This document shows, in pieces, positions 18,649 to 27,639 of a DNA stretch of 64,000 nucleotides. The notes beneath the pieces are model-generated. The model saw only the letters and a program-made list of their open reading frames with translations. It ran no database searches and was not told the DNA's origin. A program made the position numbers and the translations under genes. Origin of the DNA: an uncultured Bacteroidales bacterium (GTDB lineage: Bacteria; Bacteroidota; Bacteroidia; Bacteroidales; Muribaculaceae); contig CADAZN010000001.1 in NCBI GenBank assembly GCA_902792435.1, forward strand, positions 277,460 through 341,459, written 5' to 3'. The stretch's first letter is position 1. Each line of letters begins with the position of its first letter.

Positions 18649-18680
18649 TGTTGATTTGAGATAACCAAGCTAAAATAACC

Positions 18681-18718
18681 AAAGAGGTGCGTCAATTGTT
18701 GTGATGCACCTCTTTTTT
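18681..18718 (+). terminator. Rho-independent terminator of the S9 peptidase gene
   Basis: AAAGAGGTGC (18681-18690) pairs with GCACCTCTTT (18706-18715), followed by a T-run. GTCA/TGAT extends the stem inward. Confidence 0.85.
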
Positions 18719-18823
18719 AACTCAACATCATCAATTGACACCAATCTCAACAGGCTTTGATGTAGCTTATCCAACTCACCAAAAGTATCTCTCATGAAAA
18801 AAACTGACCACTGATAATCGAAA

Positions 18824-18847
18824 AGTGAAAACTTTTCACTACCTTTG
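18824..18847 (+). promoter_or_regulatory. pheS -7 box abutted by a 17-bp palindrome
   Basis: TACCTTTG at 18840-18847 matches TAnnTTTG. Immediately upstream and sharing its first T is AGTGAAAACTTTTCACT (18824-18840), a perfect inverted repeat of 8 bp around one central base. Its place between the -33 and -7 positions suits an operator; no regulator is identified. Confidence 0.5.
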
Positions 18848-18882
18848 CATGATTTTTCAAGAACTTTTCAATAACGCTATAT

Positions 18883-19923
18883 ATGTTACTAGAGAAAATC
18901 GAAGCTTTAAAGGCACAAATCAATGATTTGAAAGCCGACAACAGCGAGGCTCTGGAGGCCCTGCGCATTAAATACTTGAGCAAAAAAGGTGAGGTAACTG
19001 CTTTGTTCAACGAGTTCCGTAATGTGCCAAACGATCAAAAACGCGAGTTTGGACAACGACTTAACGAACTCAAGACTCTTGCCACCGAGAAAATCAACTC
19101 ATTAAAAGAGTCTTTCAAGGATAAAGAGGTTGCTACCAACAAGATTGATATTACCCGCCCTGCCTTCCCTGATGAGATTGGCACCCGTCATCCCATCTCA
19201 ACAGTTCGCAAGGAAATCATCGACATCTTCTCTCGACTTGGGTTCACCCTGGCCGATGGTCCTGAAGTAGAGGATGATATGCACGTGTTCACTTCGCTGA
19301 ACTTCGCTGCCGACCATCCTGCTCGCGATATGCAAGACACATTCTTCATCAACGAAGACAAGAGTGGCGACGTTACCCGCAACATCGTGCTCCGCAGCCA
19401 CACTAGTTCGGTTCAGTCACGCGTGATGAAGAGCACTCAACCACCCATCCGCATCATCTGCCCAGGCCGCGTTTACCGCAACGAGGCAATCACTGCGCGT
19501 GCCCACTGCTTCTTCCACCAGATTGAGGGTCTGTACATCGACAAGAATGTATCGTTTGCCGACCTCAAGCAAGTGCTGCTTTACTTTGCTAAGGAACTCT
19601 TTGGCCCTGACACTAAAATCCGCCTTCGTCCAAGCTACTTCCCATTCACTGAGCCAAGTGCCGAGATGGATGTATCGTGTATGTTGTGCGGTGGCGAGGG
19701 CTGCAGTTTCTGCAAGCACACCGGTTGGGTAGAGATTCTAGGCTGCGGCATGGTAGACCCCAACGTGCTTGAACTTTGCGGCATCGACAGCAAGATTTAC
19801 ACTGGCTACGCATTTGGCGTGGGCGTTGAACGCATTACCAACCTCAAATATATGGTAAAAGACTTGCGCATGTTCAGCGAGAACGACGTGAGATTCTTGC
19901 GTGAATTTGAGCACACTCACTAA
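18883..19923 (+). CDS. pheS: Phenylalanyl-tRNA synthetase alpha subunit
   Basis: 346 residues, typical length. With the beta subunit (not in this window) it forms the alpha2-beta2 enzyme that charges tRNA-Phe. The N-terminal coiled coil (about 1-90) binds tRNA. Class II motifs follow: motif 2 around RVYRNEAITARAHCFFHQIEG, and motif 3 in GVGVERI near the C-terminus. PSAEMDVSC and a CxxC-like cluster (CMLCGGEGCSFCKHTGW) sit before motif 3, as in PheS of many bacteria. A separate gene for pheT is normal in Bacteroidetes. The promoter is overlapped by a palindrome. Confidence 0.95.
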   Translation: MLLEKIEALKAQINDLKADNSEALEALRIKYLSKKGEVTALFNEFRNVPNDQKREFGQRLNELKTLATEKINSLKESFKDKEVATNKIDITRPAFPDEIGTRHPISTVRKEIIDIFSRLGFTLADGPEVEDDMHVFTSLNFAADHPARDMQDTFFINEDKSGDVTRNIVLRSHTSSVQSRVMKSTQPPIRIICPGRVYRNEAITARAHCFFHQIEGLYIDKNVSFADLKQVLLYFAKELFGPDTKIRLRPSYFPFTEPSAEMDVSCMLCGGEGCSFCKHTGWVEILGCGMVDPNVLELCGIDSKIYTGYAFGVGVERITNLKYMVKDLRMFSENDVRFLREFEHTH

Positions 19924-19948
19924 AGAACAGTTTCACTAAACACAGATA

Positions 19949-19983
19949 AGAGGGGGAGTTGCGAAACAGCTCCCCCTCAAAAA
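19949..19983 (+). terminator. Terminator after pheS
   Basis: GAGGGGGAG (19950-19958) pairs with CTCCCCCTC (19970-19978) around an 11-nt loop, followed by AAAAATAAGG rather than a T-run. It may be an imperfect terminator that lets some transcription continue into nth. Confidence 0.6.
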
Positions 19984-19998
19984 TAAGGAGCACACATT

Positions 19999-20631
19999 AT
20001 GACCATCAAAGAACGCTACGAGGCAATTATCGAATATTTCAAGCGTGAGAATCCATCACCAACCACCGAGCTACATTTCAACAATCCATTTGAGACGCTG
20101 GTAGCTGTAATCCTCTCGGCTCAGTGCACCGACAAGCGTGTAAACATGGTCACTCCTGCCCTATTCAAGGCCTATCCCACTCCACAAGCTATGGCAGCTG
20201 CCACTCCTGATGACTTGCTTCATTACATTAGCAGTGTGTCCTATCCCAATAACAAAGCTCGCCACCTGCAAGCGATGTCGGCAATGCTCGTTGATGAGTT
20301 CAACGGAGAAGTGCCAAGCACTATGGAAGAGCTAACTAAGTTACCCGGCGTGGGACGTAAAACTGCCAACGTGATTATGGGCGTAGTGTTCCATAAGGCC
20401 GCAATAGCTGTCGACACTCATGTGTTCCGTGTATCTAACCGTACAGGTTTAGCTAATGGCAAAACCCCGCTAGAAGTGGAGAAGGCACTCACGCGCCACA
20501 TCGCTGAGGAAGACCGTTACAATGCTCACCATTGGATATTGCTGCATGGACGATATGTGTGCAAGGCTATTAAGCCCAATTGCCTGAAATGCGGAATAAA
20601 ACAATACTGTAAGCACTACAACAAGAAATGA
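19999..20631 (+). CDS. nth: Endonuclease III
   Basis: 210 residues. A bifunctional glycosylase/AP lyase that removes oxidised pyrimidines in base excision repair. The helix-hairpin-helix LPGVGRKTANV contains the catalytic Lys121, and VDTHV holds the catalytic Asp139. The C-terminal [4Fe-4S] loop has the expected C-x6-C-x2-C-x5-C spacing. The stop codon overlaps the start of the next gene by 4 bp (ATGA), so nth is translationally coupled to the CCA/Ogt fusion, whose Ogt half is also a DNA repair protein. Confidence 0.95.
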   Translation: MTIKERYEAIIEYFKRENPSPTTELHFNNPFETLVAVILSAQCTDKRVNMVTPALFKAYPTPQAMAAATPDDLLHYISSVSYPNNKARHLQAMSAMLVDEFNGEVPSTMEELTKLPGVGRKTANVIMGVVFHKAAIAVDTHVFRVSNRTGLANGKTPLEVEKALTRHIAEEDRYNAHHWILLHGRYVCKAIKPNCLKCGIKQYCKHYNKK

Positions 20632-22550
20632 ACACCAGCAAAGAAAACATATTAGAACATCTGTCAAACCCAGTGTTTAAACTCGTGGGCGAGGTTGCCG
20701 ACGAGATGCAACGTGAATGCTATGTAGTGGGCGGGTATGTGCGCGACATCTTCCTTGAACGCAAGTCCAAGGACATAGATTTTGTAACTGTGGGAAGCGG
20801 CATTGAAGTAGCTGAGAATGTCGTGAAGAAGATAGGTCGCAACAAGTCGCATCTTGCAGTGTTCAAGACTTATGGCACCGCACAAGTCAAGGTGATGGGT
20901 GTGGAGCTGGAGTTTGTGGGAGCTCGTCGAGAGTCCTACATGCGCAGTAGCCGCAACCCCATTGTGGAAGACGGCACCCTCCATGATGACCAATTGCGAC
21001 GTGATTTTACCATAAATGCGATGGCTATTTGTGTTAACCACGACAATTGGGGCAAAGTGCTCGACCCGTTTAATGGAATAGAGGACATGAAACGGCGATT
21101 AATACGCACTCCTCGCAATCCTGACATCACCTTCAGCGACGACCCATTGCGCATGATGCGCGCAGTGAGATTTGCCACTCAATTGGGTTTTGAGATTGAA
21201 GACGGCACTTTTGCTGCCATCAAGCGTAATGCTGGCCGCATAAAGATAATAACTCGTGAACGCATTGCCGACGAGCTAATGAAGATTATGCGTTCGTCAA
21301 AGCCCTCGCGTGGATTCTTCCTGCTTGACAAGAGTGGATTGCTACAGCTCATCTGCCCTGAGATTGCCAACTTGAAGGGCGTGGAAACCGTGAATGGCCG
21401 CGGCCATAAAGACAATTTCCTGCACACAATGCAAGTGCTTGACAACGTAGCTGCCGAGAGTGACAACGAGTGGCTGCGCTTGGCCGCTTTGTTCCATGAC
21501 ATTGGCAAGCCATCAACTAAGCACTGGGACGACAAGCAAGGCTGGACTTTCCACAACCACAACTTCGTGGGCGAAAAGATGGTGCCACGCATTTTCGCCA
21601 AAATGCGCTTACCGCTCAACGAGCACATGAAATATGTGAAGAAACTCGTGGGACTGCACATGCGCCCCATCGCATTGGTTGAGGAAGAGGTTACCGACTC
21701 GGCCGTTCGCCGCATGCTATTTGAAGCTGGTGATGACGTCGACGACATGATGATACTGTGCCGTGCCGACATCACAAGCAAAAATCAGGAAAAAGTAAAG
21801 CGTTTTCGTGAAAACTACGAGCTTGTAAAACAAAAAATCATTGATATAGAGGAAAAGGACCGCGTTCGCAATTTCCAGCCACCAGTTGATGGCGGTGAGA
21901 TTATGGAGACCTTTGGACTTGTTCCTTCGCCACCAGTGGGAGCCATTAAAGATGCTATCAAAGACGCCATCCTCGATGGCGTAATAAGCAACAACTATTC
22001 CCAAGCCTACTGTTTCATGATGAAGAAAGCCCAAGAGCTAGGAATTGAGGCGGTAAACAACGGCAATCTAAACCACGTTGCAATCGACACGGTGATAGGA
22101 AAGATTGCAATCGCTGCTAGCACACAGGGCATTGTCGCAATTGAGTTTGGAGAAGCCGATTTTGCGGCTCTTGCCAAGAAGTTGAAGTTGAAAATAGTTA
22201 ATACTTCTACCCCATTGCTCGACAATTGCGTCAAGCAACTCAATGAGTACTTTGCAGGCGAGCGCAAACAATTCTCGCTGCCATTGCATCTCACTGGCAC
22301 CGATTTCCAAAAGAAAGTGTGGGAAACACTGATGACCATCCCTTATGGTGAAACCATAAGTTACAAAGAGGAATCACAGCGCATGGGAAACGAGAAAGCG
22401 ATCAGGGCCGTGGCACAAGCTAATGGCGCCAATCCAATTCCCATAGTCATTCCTTGCCACCGCGTAATCAACGCCGACGGAAGTCTTGGAGGTTTTTCCA
22501 GCGGTACCGACAAAAAACAAGCCTTGCTCAAACTTGAACAAGGCGAGTAA
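20628..22550 (+). CDS. CCA-adding tRNA nucleotidyltransferase fused to O6-alkylguanine-DNA methyltransferase
   Basis: 640 residues in one frame. Residues ~1-470 are a class II CCA-adding enzyme: YVVGGYVRDI, catalytic DID in KDIDFVT, a neck region (ITRERIADELMKI) and a C-terminal HD domain (LAALFHDIGKPSTKHW). Residues ~482-640 are a complete Ogt/MGMT domain: a short N-terminal fold, KKVWETLMTIPYGETISYKE, and the alkyl-acceptor motif PCHRV with Cys610. The first half matures tRNA 3' ends; the second repairs O6-alkylguanine by suicide transfer. The junction (about 468-482) has no stop or internal start with a clear ribosome site. The fusion is unusual. Coupled to nth by a 4-bp overlap. Confidence 0.92.
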   Translation: MNTSKENILEHLSNPVFKLVGEVADEMQRECYVVGGYVRDIFLERKSKDIDFVTVGSGIEVAENVVKKIGRNKSHLAVFKTYGTAQVKVMGVELEFVGARRESYMRSSRNPIVEDGTLHDDQLRRDFTINAMAICVNHDNWGKVLDPFNGIEDMKRRLIRTPRNPDITFSDDPLRMMRAVRFATQLGFEIEDGTFAAIKRNAGRIKIITRERIADELMKIMRSSKPSRGFFLLDKSGLLQLICPEIANLKGVETVNGRGHKDNFLHTMQVLDNVAAESDNEWLRLAALFHDIGKPSTKHWDDKQGWTFHNHNFVGEKMVPRIFAKMRLPLNEHMKYVKKLVGLHMRPIALVEEEVTDSAVRRMLFEAGDDVDDMMILCRADITSKNQEKVKRFRENYELVKQKIIDIEEKDRVRNFQPPVDGGEIMETFGLVPSPPVGAIKDAIKDAILDGVISNNYSQAYCFMMKKAQELGIEAVNNGNLNHVAIDTVIGKIAIAASTQGIVAIEFGEADFAALAKKLKLKIVNTSTPLLDNCVKQLNEYFAGERKQFSLPLHLTGTDFQKKVWETLMTIPYGETISYKEESQRMGNEKAIRAVAQANGANPIPIVIPCHRVINADGSLGGFSSGTDKKQALLKLEQGE

Positions 22551-22571
22551 TTATATTTGATCTGAACGATT

Positions 22572-23030
22572 TTAGATAATTGTGAGAAGCACTGGTATAG
22601 GAATTCGACCAGTTATCGTATAGAGAATGTCGCTGTTATAGGTACTGCGACCACGATAGACGTGCTTGCCAGTCACAGTGTTCATTATGTCGCTAATATA
22701 GGTGCTGCGACCTTCGTAAATATACTTTCCATCCCAAGTTGCAATGATGTCACTAATGTAGGTGCTTCGTCCTTGGTAAAGGTATCGTCCATCCCAAGTT
22801 CCCATTATATCACTAATGTAGGTGCTTCGCCCAGCATATAAATACTTTCCATCGTAAGTTAGAAGAATGTCGCTATTATAAGTGCTGTTGCCCTTGTAGA
22901 GGTAGCGGCCATCCCAAGTTGCAATGATGTCGCTAGTGTAGGTGCTGTTACCACGGTAAATGTGAGATGCTGCTTGCGCCTGAATTGTCACAGCAATCAT
23001 TGCCACGAGTAATATTAGTGCTTTTTTCAT
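22572..23030 (-). CDS. Secreted protein of six 20-residue tandem repeats
   Basis: 152 residues. Signal peptide about 1-21, then six consecutive repeats of 20 residues with consensus Y-x-G-[NR]-S-T-Y-x-S-D-I-[IL]-x-T-x-x-G-[RK]-x-[LIV], encoded by 60-bp DNA repeats. The pattern suggests a small closed beta structure (beta-flower-like), but I cannot assign a named family with confidence. The start overlaps the gtrA-like stop by 4 bp, so it is translated from the long rny-ricT-gldH operon as its last gene. It is exported, with no catalytic motif. Repeat number may vary between strains. Confidence 0.8.
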   Translation of the reverse strand: MKKALILLVAMIAVTIQAQAASHIYRGNSTYTSDIIATWDGRYLYKGNSTYNSDILLTYDGKYLYAGRSTYISDIMGTWDGRYLYQGRSTYISDIIATWDGKYIYEGRSTYISDIMNTVTGKHVYRGRSTYNSDILYTITGRIPIPVLLTII

Positions 23031-23503
23031 GATTCTTGTATTATAGAGTTATCTTCTTTTTCTTTGAAAGTCACAGTGCGGTTATACACATAGTTGGCAA
23101 TGGTGTAAACAACCATTGAAATTACCATTACAATATTCTGTCCGGCTTTTTCCATTGGGAGGAAAGGAATTGTGTCGACAGGTAGATGCTTCCACCCCAA
23201 TCCCTCAAGAAGGAACAGACTCACACCACCTTGTAGCAACCAGCAGATGAAGAAACCGCAGACAAATAGCAGTGCCTCTCGCTTGAGGTTTTTCTTGGTC
23301 TTGAACACCCAATTTCGGTTCCATACAAAGCTATTAATGACACCCAATACATATCCAATGATATTGGAGGGGCCATATGGCACACCCAACTTGGTGTTGA
23401 GCAAATAGAACGACACAGCTGTGATGGCAGTGTTCATCACACCTATCACCCCATACTTGAACAGCTGGACTATAGTTTTCTTGGCGTTGTCTTTAGATAT
23501 CAT
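23027..23503 (-). CDS. GtrA-like membrane protein
   Basis: 158 residues with four predicted transmembrane helices. The N-terminal pattern FKYGVIGVMNTAITAVSFYL with IIGYVLGVINSFVWNRNWVF is characteristic of the GtrA family, which is thought to flip or pass polyprenyl-linked sugars across the inner membrane during polysaccharide or glycolipid synthesis. It lies 12 bp after the HAD gene and overlaps the repeat-protein gene by 4 bp. No glycosyltransferase partner is adjacent, so its substrate is unknown. Confidence 0.85.
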   Translation of the reverse strand: MISKDNAKKTIVQLFKYGVIGVMNTAITAVSFYLLNTKLGVPYGPSNIIGYVLGVINSFVWNRNWVFKTKKNLKREALLFVCGFFICWLLQGGVSLFLLEGLGWKHLPVDTIPFLPMEKAGQNIVMVISMVVYTIANYVYNRTVTFKEKEDNSIIQES

Positions 23504-23515
23504 CGTTTTAACAAT

Positions 23516-24172
23516 CTATCGTAATGATTTGGTATTTAAGAAACAGGTAGTCATATCTTCAATAGTGGAGAACTTCCACTCAGGATTAATGCAATTTCCA
23601 AATCCCCATGTGGCATAAGTGAAAGGCAAAGATGCCGCATGGCACTGATCGCAGTCGGCCTGTGTATCACCCACATAGGTTGGATGCTTGAGTGAATATT
23701 CACTGACCATATAGAGCAGATTGTCGCACTTCTCTACGGGACGCTCTCCTTGCGTGAGCAATCCCTCAAAAAGATGGGCTGTTCTTGTGAAATTCACAAA
23801 GTTGCGTAATCCCCTAGGCGAACAATTGCTGAGCATAAACAATCGGAACTTGCCATGCAGCTTCTCGAGGCACTCTTTCACGCCAGGATAGAGCACGCCA
23901 CCAAGCGATGGCATCATCATGTTCTCATATTCACCTAGTCTTGTCAAAAAAACATCATTCGACACAGGCAATTCATCACCAAGCAGATTCATCATTATTT
24001 GCTCAAGACTCATGCCCATGTAATGCACGAGATCGTCTCCTGAGAACGCTGCTTCAACCCCAAAAGATTTGCAAGTAGCATTCCATATCTTGGCATAGGA
24101 CTCAGTAGCATTCCACAAAGTGCCATCCATGTCAAAAATTATAGAGTCGATATAGTCAAGGCTATGATTCAT
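23516..24172 (-). CDS. HAD family hydrolase (phosphatase)
   Basis: 218 residues. The HAD motif I is FDMDGTLW with nucleophile Asp14 and acid Asp16; motif II is MLSNCSPRG; motif III/IV is in YVGDTQADCDQC. The cap between motifs I and II is helical, as in phosphoglycolate-phosphatase-like (subfamily I) enzymes. Cytoplasmic. The substrate is probably a small phosphorylated metabolite, but cannot be read from the sequence. It lies 11 bp after gldH and 12 bp before gtrA in the same operon. Confidence 0.88.
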   Translation of the reverse strand: MNHSLDYIDSIIFDMDGTLWNATESYAKIWNATCKSFGVEAAFSGDDLVHYMGMSLEQIMMNLLGDELPVSNDVFLTRLGEYENMMMPSLGGVLYPGVKECLEKLHGKFRLFMLSNCSPRGLRNFVNFTRTAHLFEGLLTQGERPVEKCDNLLYMVSEYSLKHPTYVGDTQADCDQCHAASLPFTYATWGFGNCINPEWKFSTIEDMTTCFLNTKSLR

Positions 24173-24183
24173 GGCGACAAGAG

Positions 24184-24684
24184 TTATTTGCTCGGTGAAA
24201 CAATTATGCCTATATCCAACAGGTTTTTCACCACATCACAGTTGTTCATGGCTTGCCACACCACAATAGAACCCACCTGTGAAGGGGTCACACCTTGAGC
24301 TATCACCAAACTAGACTGATAAATAGCCCCAAATCCTGAGCCTTTCCAATTGCCATAGCCGTCACTAAGCTCGAAATCGATATTGCTACGGCTCACATTC
24401 TTCACACTGTCAATTAGGTCAACCACAAGGCTCAAGTTACTATATTGGTAGTCGTTGTTGTGACGCACGGCAAGTTCTATGTCATAAGTTTGTGTCGAGT
24501 CGGGATACTCTGGAGTGAACTTAATCGACATCCCCTTGTTCCAGCCGTCGTCGGGCAGAGTCTTGAAATGCGCCGACTTGTCCTGACCAAACGAGCAAGC
24601 GTTCAGACAGGACAAGGCACACAACATTATTGCCACCATAGCAACAATATGCATCGATAATATATTCTTGGCTTTAATTGTCAC
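24184..24684 (-). CDS. gldH: Gliding motility lipoprotein GldH
   Basis: About 166 residues from the GTG at 24684, which gives a positively charged n-region before the hydrophobic stretch and lipobox LNAC. An ATG at 24654 gives 156 residues with a weaker signal, and an upstream start at 24717 would overlap ricT by 44 bp. The mature part matches GldH: DDGWNKGMSIKF, AVRHNNDYQYSNL, and DGYGNWKGSGFG blocks. GldH is an outer-membrane-associated lipoprotein needed for gliding in Flavobacterium; it is also widespread in non-gliding Bacteroidales, where its role is unclear. It follows ricT in the same operon, a common Bacteroidetes arrangement. Confidence 0.85.
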   Translation of the reverse strand: MTIKAKNILSMHIVAMVAIMLCALSCLNACSFGQDKSAHFKTLPDDGWNKGMSIKFTPEYPDSTQTYDIELAVRHNNDYQYSNLSLVVDLIDSVKNVSRSNIDFELSDGYGNWKGSGFGAIYQSSLVIAQGVTPSQVGSIVVWQAMNNCDVVKNLLDIGIIVSPSK

Positions 24685-26062
24685 TGTTATTTCCTCTGGA
24701 TTGTGACTTATCGCCACGATTATTAGATGAGTTTTTGGGGCGCTTATCGGGATTGCGTGGACGGAACTCTTTCAAGCCTGTGGGCTGCGAGGGAGGTGGC
24801 CCTTGCATGCGACGATTGTCACGTCCCCTGCCAAAATCGGGACGGCGACGATTCTTATCGCTAGCAGGCTTTTCCTGCTTGGGCTTCTCAGCTCGCTGTT
24901 TGTCTTTGTTAGACACCGTTGGCTGTGGCCCCTTAGCGCTCTTTTTCTTTTTCTTCTTTTTCTTAGTGTTATCAAAGCGGCTAATGCTGTCTTGCCCCAC
25001 AAGATCACCATAAGCGCTACGCTCAACCTTTACTTCATAGTCCGAACCTTGCAAATGCTCGGGTTTCACGCCCTCCTCATTGAGTGCGATAATCTCTCTT
25101 ACTCGCTCTGGAGAAATAGTGACCAAGTCGGTAGGTACGCCCTTCTCGGTCGAATATGTCATCTCTCTCTTAAGAATATCGGTCTTGAAGTGATAGTATG
25201 TCTTGTCTTGAGTTTCAAGTGCAACATCACGCCTTGGCAACGATTTTGATGCCTCAACATAGGTGTCGACCTCAAAGTTGATGCAACACTTGAGTTTAGC
25301 GCACTGTCCGGCAAGCTTCTGAGGATTGAGCGACACCTCTTGATACCTTGCTGCGCTTGTAGCTACCGACACAAATGTGCTCATCCAGCTAGCACAACAC
25401 AGAGGTCGTCCACAAGGGCCAATTCCACCAATGCGGCCAGCCTCTTGACGCGCACCAATCTGCTTCATCTCCACACGAATCTTAAACACCTCGGCAAGCA
25501 CTTTAATTAGCTGACGGAAATCGACACGGCCATCGGCAATATAATAGAAAATCGCCTTGTTGCCGTCACCTTGATACTCCACGTCGCCAATCTTCATCTC
25601 AAGACCCAAGTCCTTGGCAATCTTGCGAGAGCGTATCATAGTGTCAATTTCCTTAGCCTTAGCCTGCTCAAAACGCTCAAGGTCGGCGGGCTTTGCTTTA
25701 CGGAAGATGCGCAAGATCTCGGCATCAGGACGCAACCTGGTGCGCTTCATTTGAAGCTTCACCAAGTTTCCCGTCAGAGCCACTGTACCTATATCATGCC
25801 CCGGATTAGCCTCGACGGCAACAACATCGCCCTGCTTGAGGTCGAGATGAGCCGAGTTTCGGTAAAATCCGCGTCGGGTGTTCTTGAAATGCACCTCGAC
25901 AATGTCGAAGTCATTCTTCCCACCAGGCACATCATCAAGCCAGTTGTAGCTGTTGAGGTTGCAACGAATGTCACAACTCTTTCCACAGCCACCCTCGCAA
26001 TTGACGCATGCGCTGGCACTAGGTTGTTCCTGCGGTGTTATTTGATTATTAATCTCGTCCAT
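24674..26062 (-). CDS. ricT: RicT/PSP1-domain protein (YaaT-like)
   Basis: 462 residues. The PSP1 core (about 55-275) contains the cysteine pairs CGRPLCC (217-223) and CAKLKCC (254-260), which in RicT ligate an iron-sulphur cluster. A further Cys-rich N-terminus (Cys19, 22, 26, 30, 34) is present. The C-terminal ~100 residues are a basic, low-complexity Lys/Arg/Pro-rich tail, suitable for RNA contact. In Bacillus subtilis RicT forms a complex with RicA and RicF that directs RNase Y. Here the gene starts 11 bp after rny in the same operon, which supports a functional link. gldH follows with a small overlap. Confidence 0.92.
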   Translation of the reverse strand: MDEINNQITPQEQPSASACVNCEGGCGKSCDIRCNLNSYNWLDDVPGGKNDFDIVEVHFKNTRRGFYRNSAHLDLKQGDVVAVEANPGHDIGTVALTGNLVKLQMKRTRLRPDAEILRIFRKAKPADLERFEQAKAKEIDTMIRSRKIAKDLGLEMKIGDVEYQGDGNKAIFYYIADGRVDFRQLIKVLAEVFKIRVEMKQIGARQEAGRIGGIGPCGRPLCCASWMSTFVSVATSAARYQEVSLNPQKLAGQCAKLKCCINFEVDTYVEASKSLPRRDVALETQDKTYYHFKTDILKREMTYSTEKGVPTDLVTISPERVREIIALNEEGVKPEHLQGSDYEVKVERSAYGDLVGQDSISRFDNTKKKKKKKKSAKGPQPTVSNKDKQRAEKPKQEKPASDKNRRRPDFGRGRDNRRMQGPPPSQPTGLKEFRPRNPDKRPKNSSNNRGDKSQSRGNNSDN

Positions 26063-26073
26063 GACGCAGGTCT

Positions 26074-27615
26074 TTATTTTGCGAAGCTCACGGCACGTGT
26101 CTCACGAATGACGGTGATGCGCACCTGTCCTGGGTAGGTCATCTCGTCTTGAATCTTCTGAGCTATCTCGGTCGACAGTTTCTCGGTCTCTTGATCGGTA
26201 ATCTTATCGGCACCAACAATCACGCGAAGCTCACGTCCAGCCTGAATAGCATAGGTCTTAACAACACCAGGATAAGACATTGCCAACTTCTCAAGGTCGT
26301 TAAGTCGCTTGATATAGGCTTCAACCACCTCACGACGGGCACCTGGGCGAGCACCAGAAATAGCATCACACACTTGTACGATAGGCGCATAGAGACTTGT
26401 TGCCTCTTCCTCGTCGTGGTGAGCACCAATAGCATTGCAAATGTCGGCTTTCTCTTTGTATTTCTCAGCGAGCTTCATACCAAGCTGTGCATGTGGCAAT
26501 TCGGGCTCATCATCGGGCACCTTGCCTATATCATGCAATAATCCTGCACGGCGTGCCTTCTTAGGATTCAAACCAAGCTCACTAGCCATCACGGCACACA
26601 AGTTGGCAGTCTCACGAGAGTGCTGCAGCAAGTTCTGGCCATAGCTAGAGCGATATTTCATCTTGCCAATGAGACGAATGAGTTCAGGATGCAAGCCGTG
26701 GATACCCAAGTCGATAGCAGTGCGCTTACCAGTCTCGATGATTTCGTCCTCAACCTGACGGCGAACTTTAGCAACAACTTCCTCGATGCGAGCAGGATGT
26801 ATGCGACCGTCGGCAACCAACTGATGCAGTGCCAAGCGTGCAATCTCACGACGAACTGGGTCAAAGCTCGAGAGCACGATAGCCTCGGGAGTGTCGTCTA
26901 CAATAATCTCAATGCCAGTTGCCGACTCCAAAGCGCGAATATTGCGACCCTCACGACCAATAATGCGTCCCTTCATCTCATCGTTATCGATGTGGAACAC
27001 AGTCACAGCATTCTCAATAGCAGTCTCGGTGGCAACGCGTTGGATAGTAGCCACGATAATGCGCTTAGCTTCCTTGTTGGCAGTAAGCTTAGCATCGTCC
27101 ATGATATCATTGATGTAGCTGGCTGCAGCAGTCTTTGCCTCATCTTTGAGCGACTCAATGAGTTTCTCCTTGGCTTCCTCGGCCGACAGACCACTCACGT
27201 GCTCCAAAGTGTCACGCACCTTCATCTCCATCTTGTCAACCTCTTTCTTGCGATCTTCAAGAACTGCCAACTGGTTATCGAGATTGACTTTCAGCGTATC
27301 GGTCTCATTCTTCTTGCGCTGCAACTCCTGTTGCTGCTGATTAAGCTGTATCTCGCGCTGTTTAAGTTTTGCTTCACTCGACTGAACCTTGGCAAGACGT
27401 GCATTCGCTTGCTTCTCGCTCTCGCTCTTGATGGCAAGACCTTCTTCCTTGCCTTTGAGCACTTCGTTATTCTTTAAAACTTCGGCTTCGAGTTTAGCTT
27501 TCTCAACAATCGTGTTGGCCTGAGATTTAGCACTTCGTTTAGACAACATGCTAGCCACAATGGCGCCAATAGCCAAAGCCACGACTGCAACTAAAATATA
27601 AATAACTATTTCCAT
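26074..27615 (-). CDS. rny: Ribonuclease Y
   Basis: 513 residues, normal length. An N-terminal membrane anchor (about 4-24) is followed by a long coiled coil (30-180), a KH domain with GREG at 220-223, and an HD domain with His361-Asp362 in LLHDIGKV. It is the membrane-bound endoribonuclease that starts mRNA decay in many bacteria. It lies directly before ricT, whose product steers RNase Y in Firmicutes, and after zapA with a probable structured RNA between. The transcript seems continuous from the coiled-coil gene at 28388 through the repeat gene at 22572. Confidence 0.95.
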   Translation of the reverse strand: MEIVIYILVAVVALAIGAIVASMLSKRSAKSQANTIVEKAKLEAEVLKNNEVLKGKEEGLAIKSESEKQANARLAKVQSSEAKLKQREIQLNQQQQELQRKKNETDTLKVNLDNQLAVLEDRKKEVDKMEMKVRDTLEHVSGLSAEEAKEKLIESLKDEAKTAAASYINDIMDDAKLTANKEAKRIIVATIQRVATETAIENAVTVFHIDNDEMKGRIIGREGRNIRALESATGIEIIVDDTPEAIVLSSFDPVRREIARLALHQLVADGRIHPARIEEVVAKVRRQVEDEIIETGKRTAIDLGIHGLHPELIRLIGKMKYRSSYGQNLLQHSRETANLCAVMASELGLNPKKARRAGLLHDIGKVPDDEPELPHAQLGMKLAEKYKEKADICNAIGAHHDEEEATSLYAPIVQVCDAISGARPGARREVVEAYIKRLNDLEKLAMSYPGVVKTYAIQAGRELRVIVGADKITDQETEKLSTEIAQKIQDEMTYPGQVRITVIRETRAVSFAK

Positions 27616-27639
27616 TATAAAAAATTAAATATTTAAAAA

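Noticed and set aside
22572-23030. 60-bp repeats as a CRISPR-like array
   Set aside because: The repeats are contiguous, in frame and preceded by a signal peptide; they are coding.
24700-25000. Lys-rich low-complexity stretch in ricT as a frameshift
   Set aside because: The frame continues cleanly to the stop, and basic tails are common in this protein in Bacteroidetes.
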